Of a stretch of DNA of 64,000 bases, positions 25,232 to 35,100 are shown piece by piece; position 1 is the stretch's first letter; the number at the start of each line of letters is the position of its first letter. This DNA is from Rhodonellum sp041748555 (GTDB taxonomy: Bacteria; Bacteroidota; Bacteroidia; Cytophagales; Cyclobacteriaceae), in contig JBGTDA010000241.1 in the NCBI GenBank assembly GCA_041748555.1, positions 17,174 through 81,173 of the forward strand, given 5' to 3'. The notes under the pieces are model-generated. The model ran no database searches, was not told the origin of the DNA, and saw only the letters and a list, made by a program, of their open reading frames with translations. A program made the translations under genes and the position numbers.

Positions 25232-26821
25232 ATGAAAAAATCCCTACTTCTGATATTTTTGATATCATTTTTAACTCCCCATATCCTGTTTTCCCAAGTC
25301 ATGCCCTCTCCCGACCGAAAGGAAGGTGATGGTCCTTATTCAAGATTGATCATCAGAGGGGTCACATTGGTGGATGGTACCGGATCTCCTCCCATTGGGC
25401 CTGTTGATATAGTAGTGGAGGAAAGCCGGATTACTGAAATCAAAGTTGTGGGATATCCCGGCCTGCCAATCAAAGAAGACAGTAGGCCATCAGCGGGTCC
25501 TGATGACAAAGTTATGGATTTGGAAGGCCATTTTTTGTTGCCGGGACTTATCGATATGCACGGACATATTGGAGGTTCAGGCCAGGGAACTCCTGCTGAA
25601 TATGTATTCAAACTCTGGATGGCGCACGGAATTACTACGGTAAAAGACCCGTCCGCTGGAAACGGCCTTGACTGGGTTTTGGAACACAAGAAAAAATCAG
25701 CTGCCAATACCATTACAGCTCCCAGACTTTTGGCCTACACATCATTTGGGCAGGGAAGTACCAAATCTATAACCAACGCAGCAGAAGCAAAGGACTGGGT
25801 AAATGAAAATGCAAAAAAAGGAGCTGATGGAATCAAGTTTTTTGGTGCCAAACCTGAGGTAATGCAGGCGGCCTTGGAAGAAAATAAACGGATCGGATTA
25901 AGATCTTCCATGCATCACGCTCAAATGGATGTGGCAAGATGGAATGTGCTGCACTCGGCAAGAGCAGGTCTAACCACCATGGAGCATTGGTATGGATTGC
26001 CTGAGGCCCTGTTCGAAAAACAGTCGATTCAGGATTATAGATTGGATTATAATTATCAGAATGAGCAGCACCGCTTTTCGGAGGCAGGTAAACTTTGGAA
26101 ACAGGCCGCAGAACCCTATTCCCCGCATTGGGATAAAGTGATGCAGGAATTGCTGGACCTGGATTTCACTCTGGATCCAACGTTTAACATTTATGAAGCC
26201 AACAGAGACCTCATGCGGGCAAGACGAGCCGAGTGGCATGAGGAATATACACTACCCTCACTATGGAGATTTTATAAGCCTTCCAGAGAATCCCATGGAT
26301 CGTATTGGTTTGACTGGACTACTCAAGAGGAAATCCAATGGAAAGAGAATTATAGATTGTGGATGACTTTTGTAAATGAATATAAAAACAGGGGTGGTAG
26401 AGTCACCGCAGGTTCTGATTCAGGTTTTATCTATCAGCTTTACGGGTTTGCCTTTATCCGTGAACTTGAACTTTTGCAGGAAGCAGGATTCCATCCATTG
26501 GAAGTGATCAGATCAGCCACTTTGCATGCAGCTGAAGCATTGGGAATGGAAAAAGAGTTAGGTTCGGTAGAAGTAGGAAAGCTAGCTGACTTTGTGATTT
26601 TAGAGGAAAACCCGCTTCAGAATCTCAAAGTCTTATATGGAACAGGAGCGATTCGAATAGGGGATGATAATGAACCTACGCGTGTAGGAGGTGTGAAATA
26701 CACGATCAAGGACGGAATCGTGTATGACGCCAAACAACTTTTAGAAGATGTTCGTAAGATAGTACAAGCACATAAGGCCCGTGAAAATTACAGAATTACA
26801 CAACCCGGACTGGAATGGTGA
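25232..26821 (+). CDS. Secreted amidohydrolase (imidazolonepropionase-like)
   Basis: A metal-dependent hydrolase of the amidohydrolase superfamily, about 529 residues. The first clear start is MKKSLLLIFLISFLTPHILF, a type I signal peptide ending near FSQ. The metal-site motif is LIDMHGHIGG. Further ligands are plausible in GADGIKFFGAKPE (lysine), SMHHAQMDVARWN (histidine) and VTAGSDSGF (aspartate). The C-terminal ELGSVEVGKLADFVILEENP is the superfamily's usual end. Substrate is unknown. Exported members often act on peptides or cyclic amides. It appears to be a single-gene unit. Confidence 0.88.
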   Translation: MKKSLLLIFLISFLTPHILFSQVMPSPDRKEGDGPYSRLIIRGVTLVDGTGSPPIGPVDIVVEESRITEIKVVGYPGLPIKEDSRPSAGPDDKVMDLEGHFLLPGLIDMHGHIGGSGQGTPAEYVFKLWMAHGITTVKDPSAGNGLDWVLEHKKKSAANTITAPRLLAYTSFGQGSTKSITNAAEAKDWVNENAKKGADGIKFFGAKPEVMQAALEENKRIGLRSSMHHAQMDVARWNVLHSARAGLTTMEHWYGLPEALFEKQSIQDYRLDYNYQNEQHRFSEAGKLWKQAAEPYSPHWDKVMQELLDLDFTLDPTFNIYEANRDLMRARRAEWHEEYTLPSLWRFYKPSRESHGSYWFDWTTQEEIQWKENYRLWMTFVNEYKNRGGRVTAGSDSGFIYQLYGFAFIRELELLQEAGFHPLEVIRSATLHAAEALGMEKELGSVEVGKLADFVILEENPLQNLKVLYGTGAIRIGDDNEPTRVGGVKYTIKDGIVYDAKQLLEDVRKIVQAHKARENYRITQPGLEW

Positions 26822-26956
26822 AACAGATGGGATTTGAGATCGAACTCAGGAGACTTTTTTTAAAAGGAAATTGGCCTGAAAAAAATAAAATAGCCGATGA
26901 TATCATCTTTTCCCACTTAAGTCCTTTTTCAAGCCATAAATCTTTATCTTAATAAA

Positions 26957-27760
26957 ATGGCAGAAATTCAGCTTAGCGGCACAAAACTTTTTTACATCAA
27001 AGAAGGAAAGGGAGAGGAAACTATTCTCTTTTCCCATGGATTGCTTTGGAGTCATAAAATGTTTAAGGCTCAAATTGATTTTCTGAAAATGAATTATACT
27101 GTTATTGCCTATGATCACAGGGGCCAAGGTCAAAGCGAAGTTTCTCCGGGTGAATACGATATTGATTTGCTCACAGAAGATGCATTGGAATTCATTGAGA
27201 AAGTAGCCATGAAACCTGTTCATTTTTTGGGGCTGTCAATGGGTGGATTCGTGGGTATGAGACTGGCAGCCCGATATCCGGAAACAATAAAAAGTCTGAT
27301 TCTACTGGAAACCTCCGCAAACCCCGAACCTGTAGAAAACCTGCCGAAATATAAGTTTCTAAATGCAATTGTGAAATGGCTTGGAGTGATCCCTACAGTT
27401 GGGAAGAAGGTGATGAAAATAATGTTTGCAGAAAGTTGGTTGAAAAAGGCAGAGAATCAGGAAGCTTATAAGTATTGGCTGAAAGAGCTGCGATCAAACA
27501 AAAAATCGGTTTGTAAGTCCGTTGATGCTGTGATCTATAGAAAAGGCGTGGAAGAAGAAATCCGCAATATCAAATGCCCAACAATGGTGATAGTGGGCGA
27601 TGAAGATGTTGCTACCAAGCCTGAGAAGGCAAAATTCATTCAGATGTCAATTCCCAATGCCGAGCTTCATATTTTACCTGGGGCGGGCCATAGCAGCAGT
27701 ATTGAAAAACCCGATGAAATTAACAGACTTTTAAAAGATTGGTTAGATCAGTTTAATTGA
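26957..27760 (+). CDS. Alpha/beta hydrolase
   Basis: A 267-residue alpha/beta hydrolase without signal peptide. Catalytic elements are the oxyanion region LFSHGLLWSHKMFK, the nucleophile elbow GLSMGGFVGM, the acid in VIVGDEDVATKPE, and the histidine in PGAGHSSSIEKPDEI. YDHRGQGQSE is the typical post-strand-4 segment. The family includes esterases, lactonases and haloperoxidase-like enzymes, and the substrate cannot be assigned. It lies upstream of the MarR cluster but has its own 103-base gap. Confidence 0.88.
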   Translation: MAEIQLSGTKLFYIKEGKGEETILFSHGLLWSHKMFKAQIDFLKMNYTVIAYDHRGQGQSEVSPGEYDIDLLTEDALEFIEKVAMKPVHFLGLSMGGFVGMRLAARYPETIKSLILLETSANPEPVENLPKYKFLNAIVKWLGVIPTVGKKVMKIMFAESWLKKAENQEAYKYWLKELRSNKKSVCKSVDAVIYRKGVEEEIRNIKCPTMVIVGDEDVATKPEKAKFIQMSIPNAELHILPGAGHSSSIEKPDEINRLLKDWLDQFN

Positions 27761-27827
27761 AGGTTTTTCCAAAATAAAAAAAACAATGAAAAATATGTGA
27801 ATTTCTGAAACCTTTTCCTAAGTTTAT

Positions 27828-27839
27828 ATGTATATACAT
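27828..27839. promoter_or_regulatory. Palindromic operator upstream of the marR-type gene
   Basis: ATGTATATACAT is a perfect 12-base palindrome directly downstream of TAAGTTTA (27819-27826), a one-mismatch version of the Bacteroidota -7 element. The same core followed by TAAA recurs at 28331. This placement fits autorepression by the MarR protein encoded next. Confidence 0.65.
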
Positions 27840-27863
27840 TAAATACAAAAACATTATATACTT

Positions 27864-28313
27864 ATGAGATTAGAAGATGCCATACAGCAAAAAAACTTTA
27901 CAGATCCATTTAATAAAGCTGTGGTGAATCTGCTATATACACAAAGTTATATCGTGTCCAAACAAAGCTGTTTATTCCGGCCCTTTGGTCTTTCACCTGA
28001 GCAGTATAACGTATTAAGAATCTTGAAAGGCCAATCTGGCAAACCTATTACAGTTTCTTCCATTCAGGACCGAATGTTAAACAAAATGTCCAATGCCTCC
28101 AGACTTGTAGAGAAGTTAAAACAAAAAGGATTGGTCGTGAGAGAAGAGTGCCCCACAGACAGAAGGCAGGTGGATATCCTGATTACCGACAAAGGACTGG
28201 AAGTGCTAAAAGAACTTGATTCATCGGTTGACTCAAACAACAAGAAATTAATCAATTTGTCTGAACAAGAAGTGGATCAGCTCAATATGTTGCTTGATAA
28301 ACTGAGGGGGTAA
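27864..28313 (+). CDS. MarR-family transcriptional regulator
   Basis: A 149-residue winged-helix regulator. It has the MarR core GLSPEQYNVLRILKGQSGKP, the recognition region MLNKMSNASRLVEKLKQKGL, and the wing VREECPTDRRQVDILITDKG. A cysteine near residue 36 (KQSCLFRPFGL) could allow thiol-based sensing, as in some MarR proteins, but this is speculative. Identical palindromes sit upstream of this gene and of the next one, suggesting it represses both. The downstream YceI, ring-cleaving dioxygenase and esterase genes resemble the quinone/electrophile-responsive mhq-type sets. Confidence 0.92.
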   Translation: MRLEDAIQQKNFTDPFNKAVVNLLYTQSYIVSKQSCLFRPFGLSPEQYNVLRILKGQSGKPITVSSIQDRMLNKMSNASRLVEKLKQKGLVVREECPTDRRQVDILITDKGLEVLKELDSSVDSNNKKLINLSEQEVDQLNMLLDKLRG

Positions 28314-28330
28314 AAAAATTTAATTAATTG

Positions 28331-28344
28331 AATGTATATACATT
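28331..28344. promoter_or_regulatory. Palindromic operator upstream of the YceI gene
   Basis: AATGTATATACATT is a perfect 14-base palindrome. It shares its core and the following AAA with the site at 27828, upstream of the MarR gene. It lies 45 bases before the yceI-type start, in a 75-base gap. It is the likely second target of the MarR regulator. Confidence 0.65.
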
Positions 28345-28388
28345 AAAAGTTAAAACATATATCATCATTTAAACAAACAAATAAAATT

Positions 28389-28934
28389 ATGAACACAGCA
28401 GCAGTAACAAACACAACTAAATGGGCAATTGATCCTACTCACTCCGAAGTATCTTTTAAAGTAAAGCATTTGGTTATCTCAACAGTAACCGGATATTTTC
28501 AGAATTTTGAGGGTTCGTTAACATCCGATTCAGAAGATTTTGAGGGAGCTTCAATCGGGTTTACGGCAGAAATCGCAAGTATCAGTACTAATCAACCGGA
28601 TAGGGATGCACATTTGAAATCCGCAGATTTTTTTGATGCTGAAAAATTCCCGAAATTAATATTTTCAAACGGTGTGTTGGAAAATGATGGAGGGGAATAC
28701 AGTTTGAAGGGTGATCTGACCATTAAAGACATTTCCAAGCCAATCGAGTTAGCAGTTGACTTTGGTGGTGTAGCCGGAGATCCTTATGGAAACACAAAAG
28801 CGGGATTTGAATTGGAAGGTAAGATCAGCAGAAAGGAATTTGGATTAACATGGAGCGCTGTTACTGAGGCAGGAAGTGTGGTCGTTGGTGATCAGGTTAA
28901 ACTTTTAGCCAATATCCAAGTAGTAAAACAATAA
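28389..28934 (+). CDS. YceI-family protein (lipocalin-like isoprenoid-binding fold)
   Basis: A 181-residue YceI-like protein without a signal peptide, so probably cytoplasmic. Family segments are WAIDPTHSEVSFKVKHLVIS, GYFQNFEGSL, DAHLKSADFFDAEKFPKLIF and KEFGLTWSAVTEAGSVVVGD. YceI proteins form an extended lipocalin-like barrel that can bind isoprenoid or quinone chains. It is placed second in the MarR cluster, with an operator palindrome just upstream and a terminator-like hairpin just downstream. Confidence 0.92.
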   Translation: MNTAAVTNTTKWAIDPTHSEVSFKVKHLVISTVTGYFQNFEGSLTSDSEDFEGASIGFTAEIASISTNQPDRDAHLKSADFFDAEKFPKLIFSNGVLENDGGEYSLKGDLTIKDISKPIELAVDFGGVAGDPYGNTKAGFELEGKISRKEFGLTWSAVTEAGSVVVGDQVKLLANIQVVKQ

Positions 28935-28955
28935 TTATTCCAAGCAAAAATGATC

Positions 28956-28996
28956 GGGCAGTGAGCATTATCAAACTCACTGCCCTCATTTGCTTT
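28956..28996 (+). terminator. Terminator or attenuator between the YceI and dioxygenase genes
   Basis: Arms GGGCAGTGAG (28956-28965) and CTCACTGCCC (28976-28985) make a perfect ten-pair stem. A T-rich stretch with five T follows. It lies 22 bases after the yceI stop and 26 before the dioxygenase start, so it may only partly stop transcription. Confidence 0.75.
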
Positions 28997-29021
28997 TTGT
29001 TCAACAAAATAAAAGCACATC

Positions 29022-29972
29022 ATGAAACCTCTTATTACCGGAATCCACCACATCACCGCCATCGCAGGAAATCCTCAACGGAACATTGATTTCTATACCG
29101 GTATTCTTGGGTTGAGATTGGTCAAGAAAACAATCAACTTTGATGCTCCCGACGTTTACCACCTATATTTTGGTGATAAGCAGGGTACACCTGGAACAGT
29201 TTTTACAACCTTCCCTTTTGATGGTGCAAAAAAAGGTACAAAAGGTACCGGTGAACTGACATATACTGCGTTTTCTGTTCCGCTGGATTCTTTGCCTTTT
29301 TGGCAGGAAAGACTTTCAAAATACAGCATTCCTGTATCCACTCCGTTGAAAAGATTTGGAGAAACCTATCTGAGGTTTGAAGATCATGATGGTATGGGGA
29401 TAGAATTAGTTGCCACGGATCAGGATGAACGCAAAGGTTGGACCTACGGGACCATTCCCGGGCAATATACAATCAAAGGTTTTTATGGTGCTACTTTAAA
29501 CCTGAAGTCCAAAGATCTGACTGCTAAATTGCTGACAGAATTCATGGATTATAAATTTATTGGAGAAGAAGAAAATACTTTTCGCTATGTAACCTTAGGA
29601 AAACCCGGTGACATCATTGACATTGTCGTAGATGTAAATGGTCGGCAGGGAATTCAAAGTGCCGGGACAATTCATCACATCGCATTCAGAACTGAAAATG
29701 AATCATCACAGCTTGAGGTCCAGAAACTGCTGATGGAAAATGATTATCAGGTCACTGAGGTGAAAGACAGAAACTATTTCAAATCCATTTATTTCAGGGA
29801 GCCAGGGGGTGTATTGTTTGAAGTAGCTACTGATGAACCCGGATTTGCGATTGATGAAGATGTGGATAAACTTGGTGAATTGATCAAGTTGCCGGAATGG
29901 GCAGAACCCAATAGAGATCAAATTGAAGCCAGGTTGGCTAAAGTAAAATTAAACATAGAGAAATATGGCTGA
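29022..29972 (+). CDS. Ring-cleaving dioxygenase (VOC superfamily, MhqO/LinE-like)
   Basis: A 316-residue protein with two vicinal-oxygen-chelate domains. The first starts at GIHHITAIAGNPQRNIDFYT and the second around KGFYGATLNLKSKDLTAKLL. Probable metal ligands are the histidines in GIHHITA and TIHHIAFRT and the glutamate in VLFEVATDEPGF. MhqO/LinE-type enzymes open hydroquinone-like rings using Fe(II). It overlaps the esterase gene downstream by eight bases. The substrate in this organism is unknown. Confidence 0.9.
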   Translation: MKPLITGIHHITAIAGNPQRNIDFYTGILGLRLVKKTINFDAPDVYHLYFGDKQGTPGTVFTTFPFDGAKKGTKGTGELTYTAFSVPLDSLPFWQERLSKYSIPVSTPLKRFGETYLRFEDHDGMGIELVATDQDERKGWTYGTIPGQYTIKGFYGATLNLKSKDLTAKLLTEFMDYKFIGEEENTFRYVTLGKPGDIIDIVVDVNGRQGIQSAGTIHHIAFRTENESSQLEVQKLLMENDYQVTEVKDRNYFKSIYFREPGGVLFEVATDEPGFAIDEDVDKLGELIKLPEWAEPNRDQIEARLAKVKLNIEKYG

Positions 29973-30576
29973 TATGATCAGAGCAGGGAAAAGTCTTGAA
30001 GAAGCAAGTAAAGTCGCCATTATGATTCATGGAAGGGGAGCGAGTGCGGAGAATATTCTTAGCTTAGGGAATCAACTTTCCTTGGACAACTTTGCCTTGA
30101 TAGCTCCGCAGGCGCCGGGAGGCACATGGTATCCATACAGTTTCATGGCTCCCGATACAAGTAATGAGCCTGCATTCTCCAATGCAATTCAGAAAATCGA
30201 TAAGTTAGTTAAATCGTTATTTGAAGAAGGTTTTTATCCGGAACAGATCTATCTGATCGGGTTTTCACAAGGAGCTTGTCTTTCTCTGGAATACGCTGCC
30301 CAAAATCCCATGAAATTCGGAGGTGTGATAGCCTTTACCGGTGGGCTTATAGGTGAACAAATAAATCCAGAAAAATATCACGGAGAATTTAAGGGAGCTT
30401 CGATTTTTATAGGGGCCAGTAAACAGGACATGCATGTTCCTCTAAGCAGGATAAAGGAATCTGCTCAACAGCTTGAAAAAATGGGAGCTGAGGTAAATAC
30501 CTTGATTTTCAACGACACCCAACATACCATCCGCCAAGAGGAAGTGGATTGGGTGAACGAACATATATTGAAATAA
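29965..30576 (+). CDS. Phospholipase/carboxylesterase family hydrolase (MhqD-like)
   Basis: A 203-residue alpha/beta hydrolase. The nucleophile elbow is LIGFSQGACLSLEYA, the acid lies in GASKQDMHVPLSR, and the histidine in FNDTQHTIRQEEV. The N-terminal IMIHGRGASAENILSLGNQL holds the oxyanion region. It overlaps the dioxygenase by eight bases, so the two are coupled. The pair mirrors mhqO/mhqD-type neighbours. It ends at a terminator at 30602. Confidence 0.88.
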   Translation: MADMIRAGKSLEEASKVAIMIHGRGASAENILSLGNQLSLDNFALIAPQAPGGTWYPYSFMAPDTSNEPAFSNAIQKIDKLVKSLFEEGFYPEQIYLIGFSQGACLSLEYAAQNPMKFGGVIAFTGGLIGEQINPEKYHGEFKGASIFIGASKQDMHVPLSRIKESAQQLEKMGAEVNTLIFNDTQHTIRQEEVDWVNEHILK

Positions 30577-30601
30577 AAAAGGATGTTTCAATCATTAAAG
30601 T

Positions 30602-30631
30602 AGCCTGACAGGATAATGTCGGGCTTTTTTT
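30602..30631 (+). terminator. Rho-independent terminator of the MarR cluster
   Basis: Arms AGCCTGACA and TGTCGGGCT pair over nine positions with one G-T pair. Seven T follow. It lies 26 bases after the esterase stop. Confidence 0.85.
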
Positions 30632-30687
30632 ATGAAAAAAATCCAATATAACTTCTCATTCAAAAATAAATACATCAAAATTTTAAA

Positions 30688-30731
30688 TTTACTCAATACA
30701 TTGAGTAAATTTACTTAGTATTTTGAGTAAA
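30688..30731. repeat. Two tandem 22-base palindromes upstream of the ATPase gene
   Basis: The first unit has perfect arms TTTACTCAA / TTGAGTAAA around TACA (30688-30709). The second (30710-30731) is an imperfect copy, TTTACTTAG / TTGAGTAAA around TATT. They end five bases before the ATG of the DUF4143 ATPase. Related palindromes lie just past its 3' end at 32025. Possible operators or element ends, with the function unknown. Confidence 0.65.
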
Positions 30732-30736
30732 ATGCT

Positions 30737-31933
30737 ATGAGTTATCAAAGATCAGAAAAATCTTTCCTGCAAAAGAGGTTGAAAGATGAACCCAGAAGGT
30801 TTATTCAGGTACTTTATGGCCCTAGGCAAATAGGGAAAACTACGCTTATCAGACAGATAATGGAAGAGGTAAATTTTCCGCATCAGCTGATTGCTGCAGA
30901 TGCTGTCCCCGCAGGTGACCGGATATGGATAGCTCAGCAGTGGGAACTTGCACGACTTCGGCAGCAACAATCCGGTAATAAACCATATCTTTTGGTCATT
31001 GATGAAATTCAAAAAATCGATAATTGGAGTGAGCAGGTCAAGGCGGAATGGGATAAGGACACTGCAGAAAACAGGGACATACGTGTTGTACTTTTAGGCT
31101 CATCCAGACTGATGTTACAGCAGGGATTGACCGAATCTTTGGCGGGAAGATTTGAGGCCACTTATCTGGGACATTGGTCTTATAAAGAGATGAAAGATGC
31201 TTTTGGTTTGACTGCTGAAGAATTCATTTGGTTTGGGGGATACCCCGGAGCGATTTCTTTGCGGGAGGACGAGGACCGGTGGAAAAACTATATCCGGGAT
31301 TCCCTGTTGGAAACCAGTATTTCCAAAGATATTCTGATGCTTACCCGAGTGGATAAGCCTGCTTTGATGAAAAGGCTTTTTGAATTGGGATCGGTTTATT
31401 CCGGACAGATCCTAAGTTTCACCAAAATCATGGGTCAGTTGGCAGATGCCGGAAATACCACCACATTGGCCAATTACCTGGAATTGGTCAACCATGCTGG
31501 ACTTTTGGGTGGTTTGGAAAAATATAGCCCCAATATGGTCAGAAAGCGATCTTCCAGTCCAAAATTCTTGGTTCACAATACAGCCATCATGTCGGGGATT
31601 TCCAATGAAAGCGCAGACACCTTAAAATCCGATCCAAAAGCATGGGGGAGATGGGTGGAATCGGCCGTGGGAGCACATCTTATCAATCAGTCCTTCAAAG
31701 AAAAGAAGCTTTCGATCTATTATTGGAGAGAAAGCAATGATGAAGTTGATTATGTGATCGAATACAAAAAGCGGGTTATTGCACTGGAAGTCAAAACTGC
31801 CAAGACTGGAGGTTTATCCGGTATGAATGTATTCACTAAAAAATTCAATCCTGAAAAATCCGTTTTGATTGGAATTGATGGCATCCCATGGCAAGACTTT
31901 CTCCAAATGGACATTCTTGAGTTATATGCTTAA
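30737..31933 (+). CDS. AAA-type ATPase with DUF4143 domain
   Basis: A 398-residue protein of the common bacterial 'AAA ATPase + DUF4143' family. Walker A is YGPRQIGKTTLIRQI, Walker B is YLLVIDEIQKIDNWSEQVKA, and the sensor-like segment is VVLLGSSRLMLQQ. The C-terminal part ends in a nuclease-like region (YYWRESNDEVDYVIEYKKRV followed by ALEVK), resembling the PD-(D/E)XK-like end of this family. The biological role is poorly known. The gene is intact. Tandem palindromes flank both sides, and a terminator overlaps its stop region. Confidence 0.9.
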   Translation: MSYQRSEKSFLQKRLKDEPRRFIQVLYGPRQIGKTTLIRQIMEEVNFPHQLIAADAVPAGDRIWIAQQWELARLRQQQSGNKPYLLVIDEIQKIDNWSEQVKAEWDKDTAENRDIRVVLLGSSRLMLQQGLTESLAGRFEATYLGHWSYKEMKDAFGLTAEEFIWFGGYPGAISLREDEDRWKNYIRDSLLETSISKDILMLTRVDKPALMKRLFELGSVYSGQILSFTKIMGQLADAGNTTTLANYLELVNHAGLLGGLEKYSPNMVRKRSSSPKFLVHNTAIMSGISNESADTLKSDPKAWGRWVESAVGAHLINQSFKEKKLSIYYWRESNDEVDYVIEYKKRVIALEVKTAKTGGLSGMNVFTKKFNPEKSVLIGIDGIPWQDFLQMDILELYA

Positions 31934-31958
31934 AAGGCAGCTGGTTGGCTGTCTTTTT
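31932..31958 (+). terminator. Rho-independent terminator after the DUF4143 ATPase
   Basis: Arms AAAAGGCAGC and GCTGTCTTTT pair over ten positions with one G-T pair, followed by T. It starts at the stop codon of the ATPase gene. Confidence 0.8.
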
Positions 31959-32024
31959 ATGGATTTTTGCTCAAAAATGTTTATGTAAAATACTGACAAT
32001 CAATATTTAAAGACACTTTTTAAT

Positions 32025-32071
32025 AAATTACTCAACGTACTGAGTAATTTTACTCAACGTGGTACGTAATT
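32025..32071. repeat. Tandem palindromes downstream of the ATPase gene
   Basis: The first unit has perfect ten-base arms AAATTACTCA / TGAGTAATTT around ACGTAC (32025-32050). The second is imperfect, TTTACTCAA ... TACGTAATT, at about 32049-32070. The TACTCA / TGAGTA core is the same as in the pair at 30688. The rest of the gap to sbcC holds nothing else that I can identify. Confidence 0.6.
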
Positions 32072-32137
32072 TTCAATTTTTCTTTAAGACCTCGAATTTT
32101 ACTTTGCCAAAATGAGTATTTTATTAAATTATTCCGC

Positions 32138-35100
32138 TTAAAAAGAATACCCCACCTGACTGCCTTTTTCCGAATCCAGCTGCACTTTTGCATATACTTC
32201 GATTTCCTGTTGCAGCTCTTCCACATGGCTGATTATGCCAACAATCCGGTTTTCGTGCCGCAAGGCCTTCAGCGTTTCAAAAACTACCCTAAGGGAATTC
32301 CTATCCAAAGCACCAAAACCTTCATCCAGGAAAAAGAAGCTTTGATCTGCTTGGTTCAGTGATTTTACTTTTTCTGCAAGGGCCAGTGCAAGACAAAGAG
32401 ATGCTTGAAAAGTCTGACCTCCCGAGAGCGTTTTGAGCAATCGCTTTTTTCCACCATTGAGATAATCCACCACCCAAAAAGTGTTGTTTTCATCGATTTC
32501 CAGACTAAGACTGTTCTTGGTAAGTTTCATATACCTGAGATTGGCGGTATTGCAAAGTTCTTTGAGGTAGATTGTGCTGACATATTTTACAAAGCCGCTT
32601 CCTTTAAAAATTTTTTCCAGCTCTTTTAAATTCGATTCCCTGTTTTCGAGAATGTCGAACTCCTTACCCAGCTTGATTTTTACCTCCAGCCGGATTCTGC
32701 TTTCTTTGATTTCCCTGTCCAGTAAAGTGAATTCTTTTTTGATACTCTCCAGGGCTGCTTTCTTTTCATGCAGTTCCACTTGCAGTTTTTCAAACATTTC
32801 CAGCTTAAATTCGGCTACACCCACCTCATTCTGCAGTTCCTCAACCCGTGACCGGACAATGGAACGGCGGCTTTCGAATTGACGGATTTCAGCATCTACC
32901 TTATCCGCATCCAGAGAATGATTGAACAAATCTATCACGGATTTTCTGTCAGAGAATCCGTGGATTTCCATCAGTTGGATAAATTCCAGTTCCAGATCTG
33001 CAAGCCTACTTCCGGTTTTGGATACCATTTCTGTATAATGCTTCAGGTTTGCCAGATTAGTGGCTTGTTTTGCACGACTTTCCTGAAGAACCTTTTGTTT
33101 GCCATTCAACAAATCAGCAGTCTGTTCTATGTCTTTCTGTACATTTTGGATATTTTGACCAATTGTTGCGGTGTCTCTGTCGAAAAATGGTCTGCAAAAA
33201 TTCCAATCCTGTATCTCTTCTCTTTTTGAAGCAATGGTGGAATTTTGGGACAGGATATTTTGCTCTACGGCCTGCAATTCCTTCTGATCTTTTTCCAAGC
33301 TGATTTTATCAGCTTCCAAATTTTTCCTCAGTTTTTTGATTTCGTGAAGCAGTTTGTCTTTCCTTCCGATTTCATTTTCGGTTTGCTCAATATAATTTAT
33401 AAGAGCTTCTCCGGATAAGATATTTCTGTTTTCAAGTGCATGAACCAGTCGTTCCAATTTTTCCTGTACAATGGCGGCTTCTGAAGTTATATTTTGATGG
33501 ATTGAAAGTTGGTTTTCCTGGCGGATTCTTTGTTCCGAAAGTTTTTGAACAATTGACTGGATCTTGTCCAAAGTCTTTTTAGCCTGTTCTATTGCCAGGT
33601 TTTGCTGCTTTAATTCCTGCTCGTCCGACTCTTTTTCCAGTGGATCGGGATGCTCCAACGCACCGCAAAGCGGGCATGGTTCTCCATCATGAAGCAGGTG
33701 GACATGCTGCGCCAAGCCTCTTTTTCGAAGCAGCTTTTCCTTTGCATTTTCCAGGTTTTTGAGAGTATGCTTCTGACTTTCAATCCAGCTCTCAAAAGAG
33801 GTTTCCTCTTTAGGCAGCTGTTGTAGTTGATCTGTGATATCTTTTTGGATTGCTTTTCCGGACTGTTCGGAGAGAAGCAGTTCTGATTTCCCTTTTGTCA
33901 GCTGATCTTGCAGACTTATCCAGTCTTTGGCAGCACTTTTCAGCTCTGCAAGTTGGCTGCTGTCGGGTACAACTGTTTTTTCAGTTTCCTCCTCTAGGGT
34001 CCTTATTTTTTCTTCAATTTCTTTTTGTTCAGCTATTCCTGAGGATACATTCGGTATGAGCTGCTCAAGTTGGAGCTCAGCGGCTTTAAGTGCTTCCTTC
34101 AGGTTTTGCAAAACGAGGACTTTTTTCAAATCCCTGATCTTGGCTTCCCGCTCCGACTTTTTATTGGCTTTGTTTTTCAGATCCTGTTCCTCAGCTTCAA
34201 GTTTTTCAATTTCATGAATATAGTTTTCTTTAAATCTGGTACAATCCACTACGCTTACCTTATATTTTTCAAGTTCTTTTTGAAGATCCAATGTTTGGTT
34301 CCAAACCGGTTTAAGGTGGGTTTTCGCTTTCAGAAAATCTTTCCACAGACTCTTCTTCCCCTCTATTTCGGGGAGCCTTTCCTGAAGCTCTTGCCATTCC
34401 TTGAGAAATCCCGTTAGTTTTTGATTTTGAATTTTAAGAATTTCCTGCTTTTGAAAATCCGCTTCGGCCAGTATACATGTTTTTTCCTCTCTTTCAGTCT
34501 GAAAGGCAATTTCTTTAATTTGGATTTCTTTTTGCGAAAGTGCTTCTGATGAATAAATTTCCAAAGCCTGCAACTGGGTTTCGAGGCGGATTTTGTTTTC
34601 CCTCAAAGACTTCATCAGCGAACCGGTTTTACCCGAAAGATCAAATCGTTCCAATCCAAAAAGCTCCTTCATCATTTCTGCCCGTGGACCCGGTGTGAGG
34701 TCGATGAATTCCCTGAATTTGCCCTGAGGAATGATTACCGTCTGCTTGAAGTGCTCCTTTTTCATGCCCACTAATTCTTCTCCCCTCAAACTTAACGGCT
34801 CAATCAGCCCTTCCTTTTTCTCATAAAAAGTATGTTCGGCAGGTCTGACCTCATCAAAATTTTTGGAATTTCGTTTTGCCGAATAACGGGCCAGATAAGT
34901 TCTGGAGTTGTTTCTTCCAGCCTTGAATTCAAAATTGATCAACACCTGCTCACTCTGTAGATTGACCATACTGCTTTTTTCCCCTTTGTCCGAAAGCCGC
35001 TCTGTACTTCCATACAAAGCCAGTAAAATGGCTTCAAGGATAGATGATTTTCCACTGCCTACATCTCCGAATATCCCGAATAAACCTGCGGCAGTAAGCT

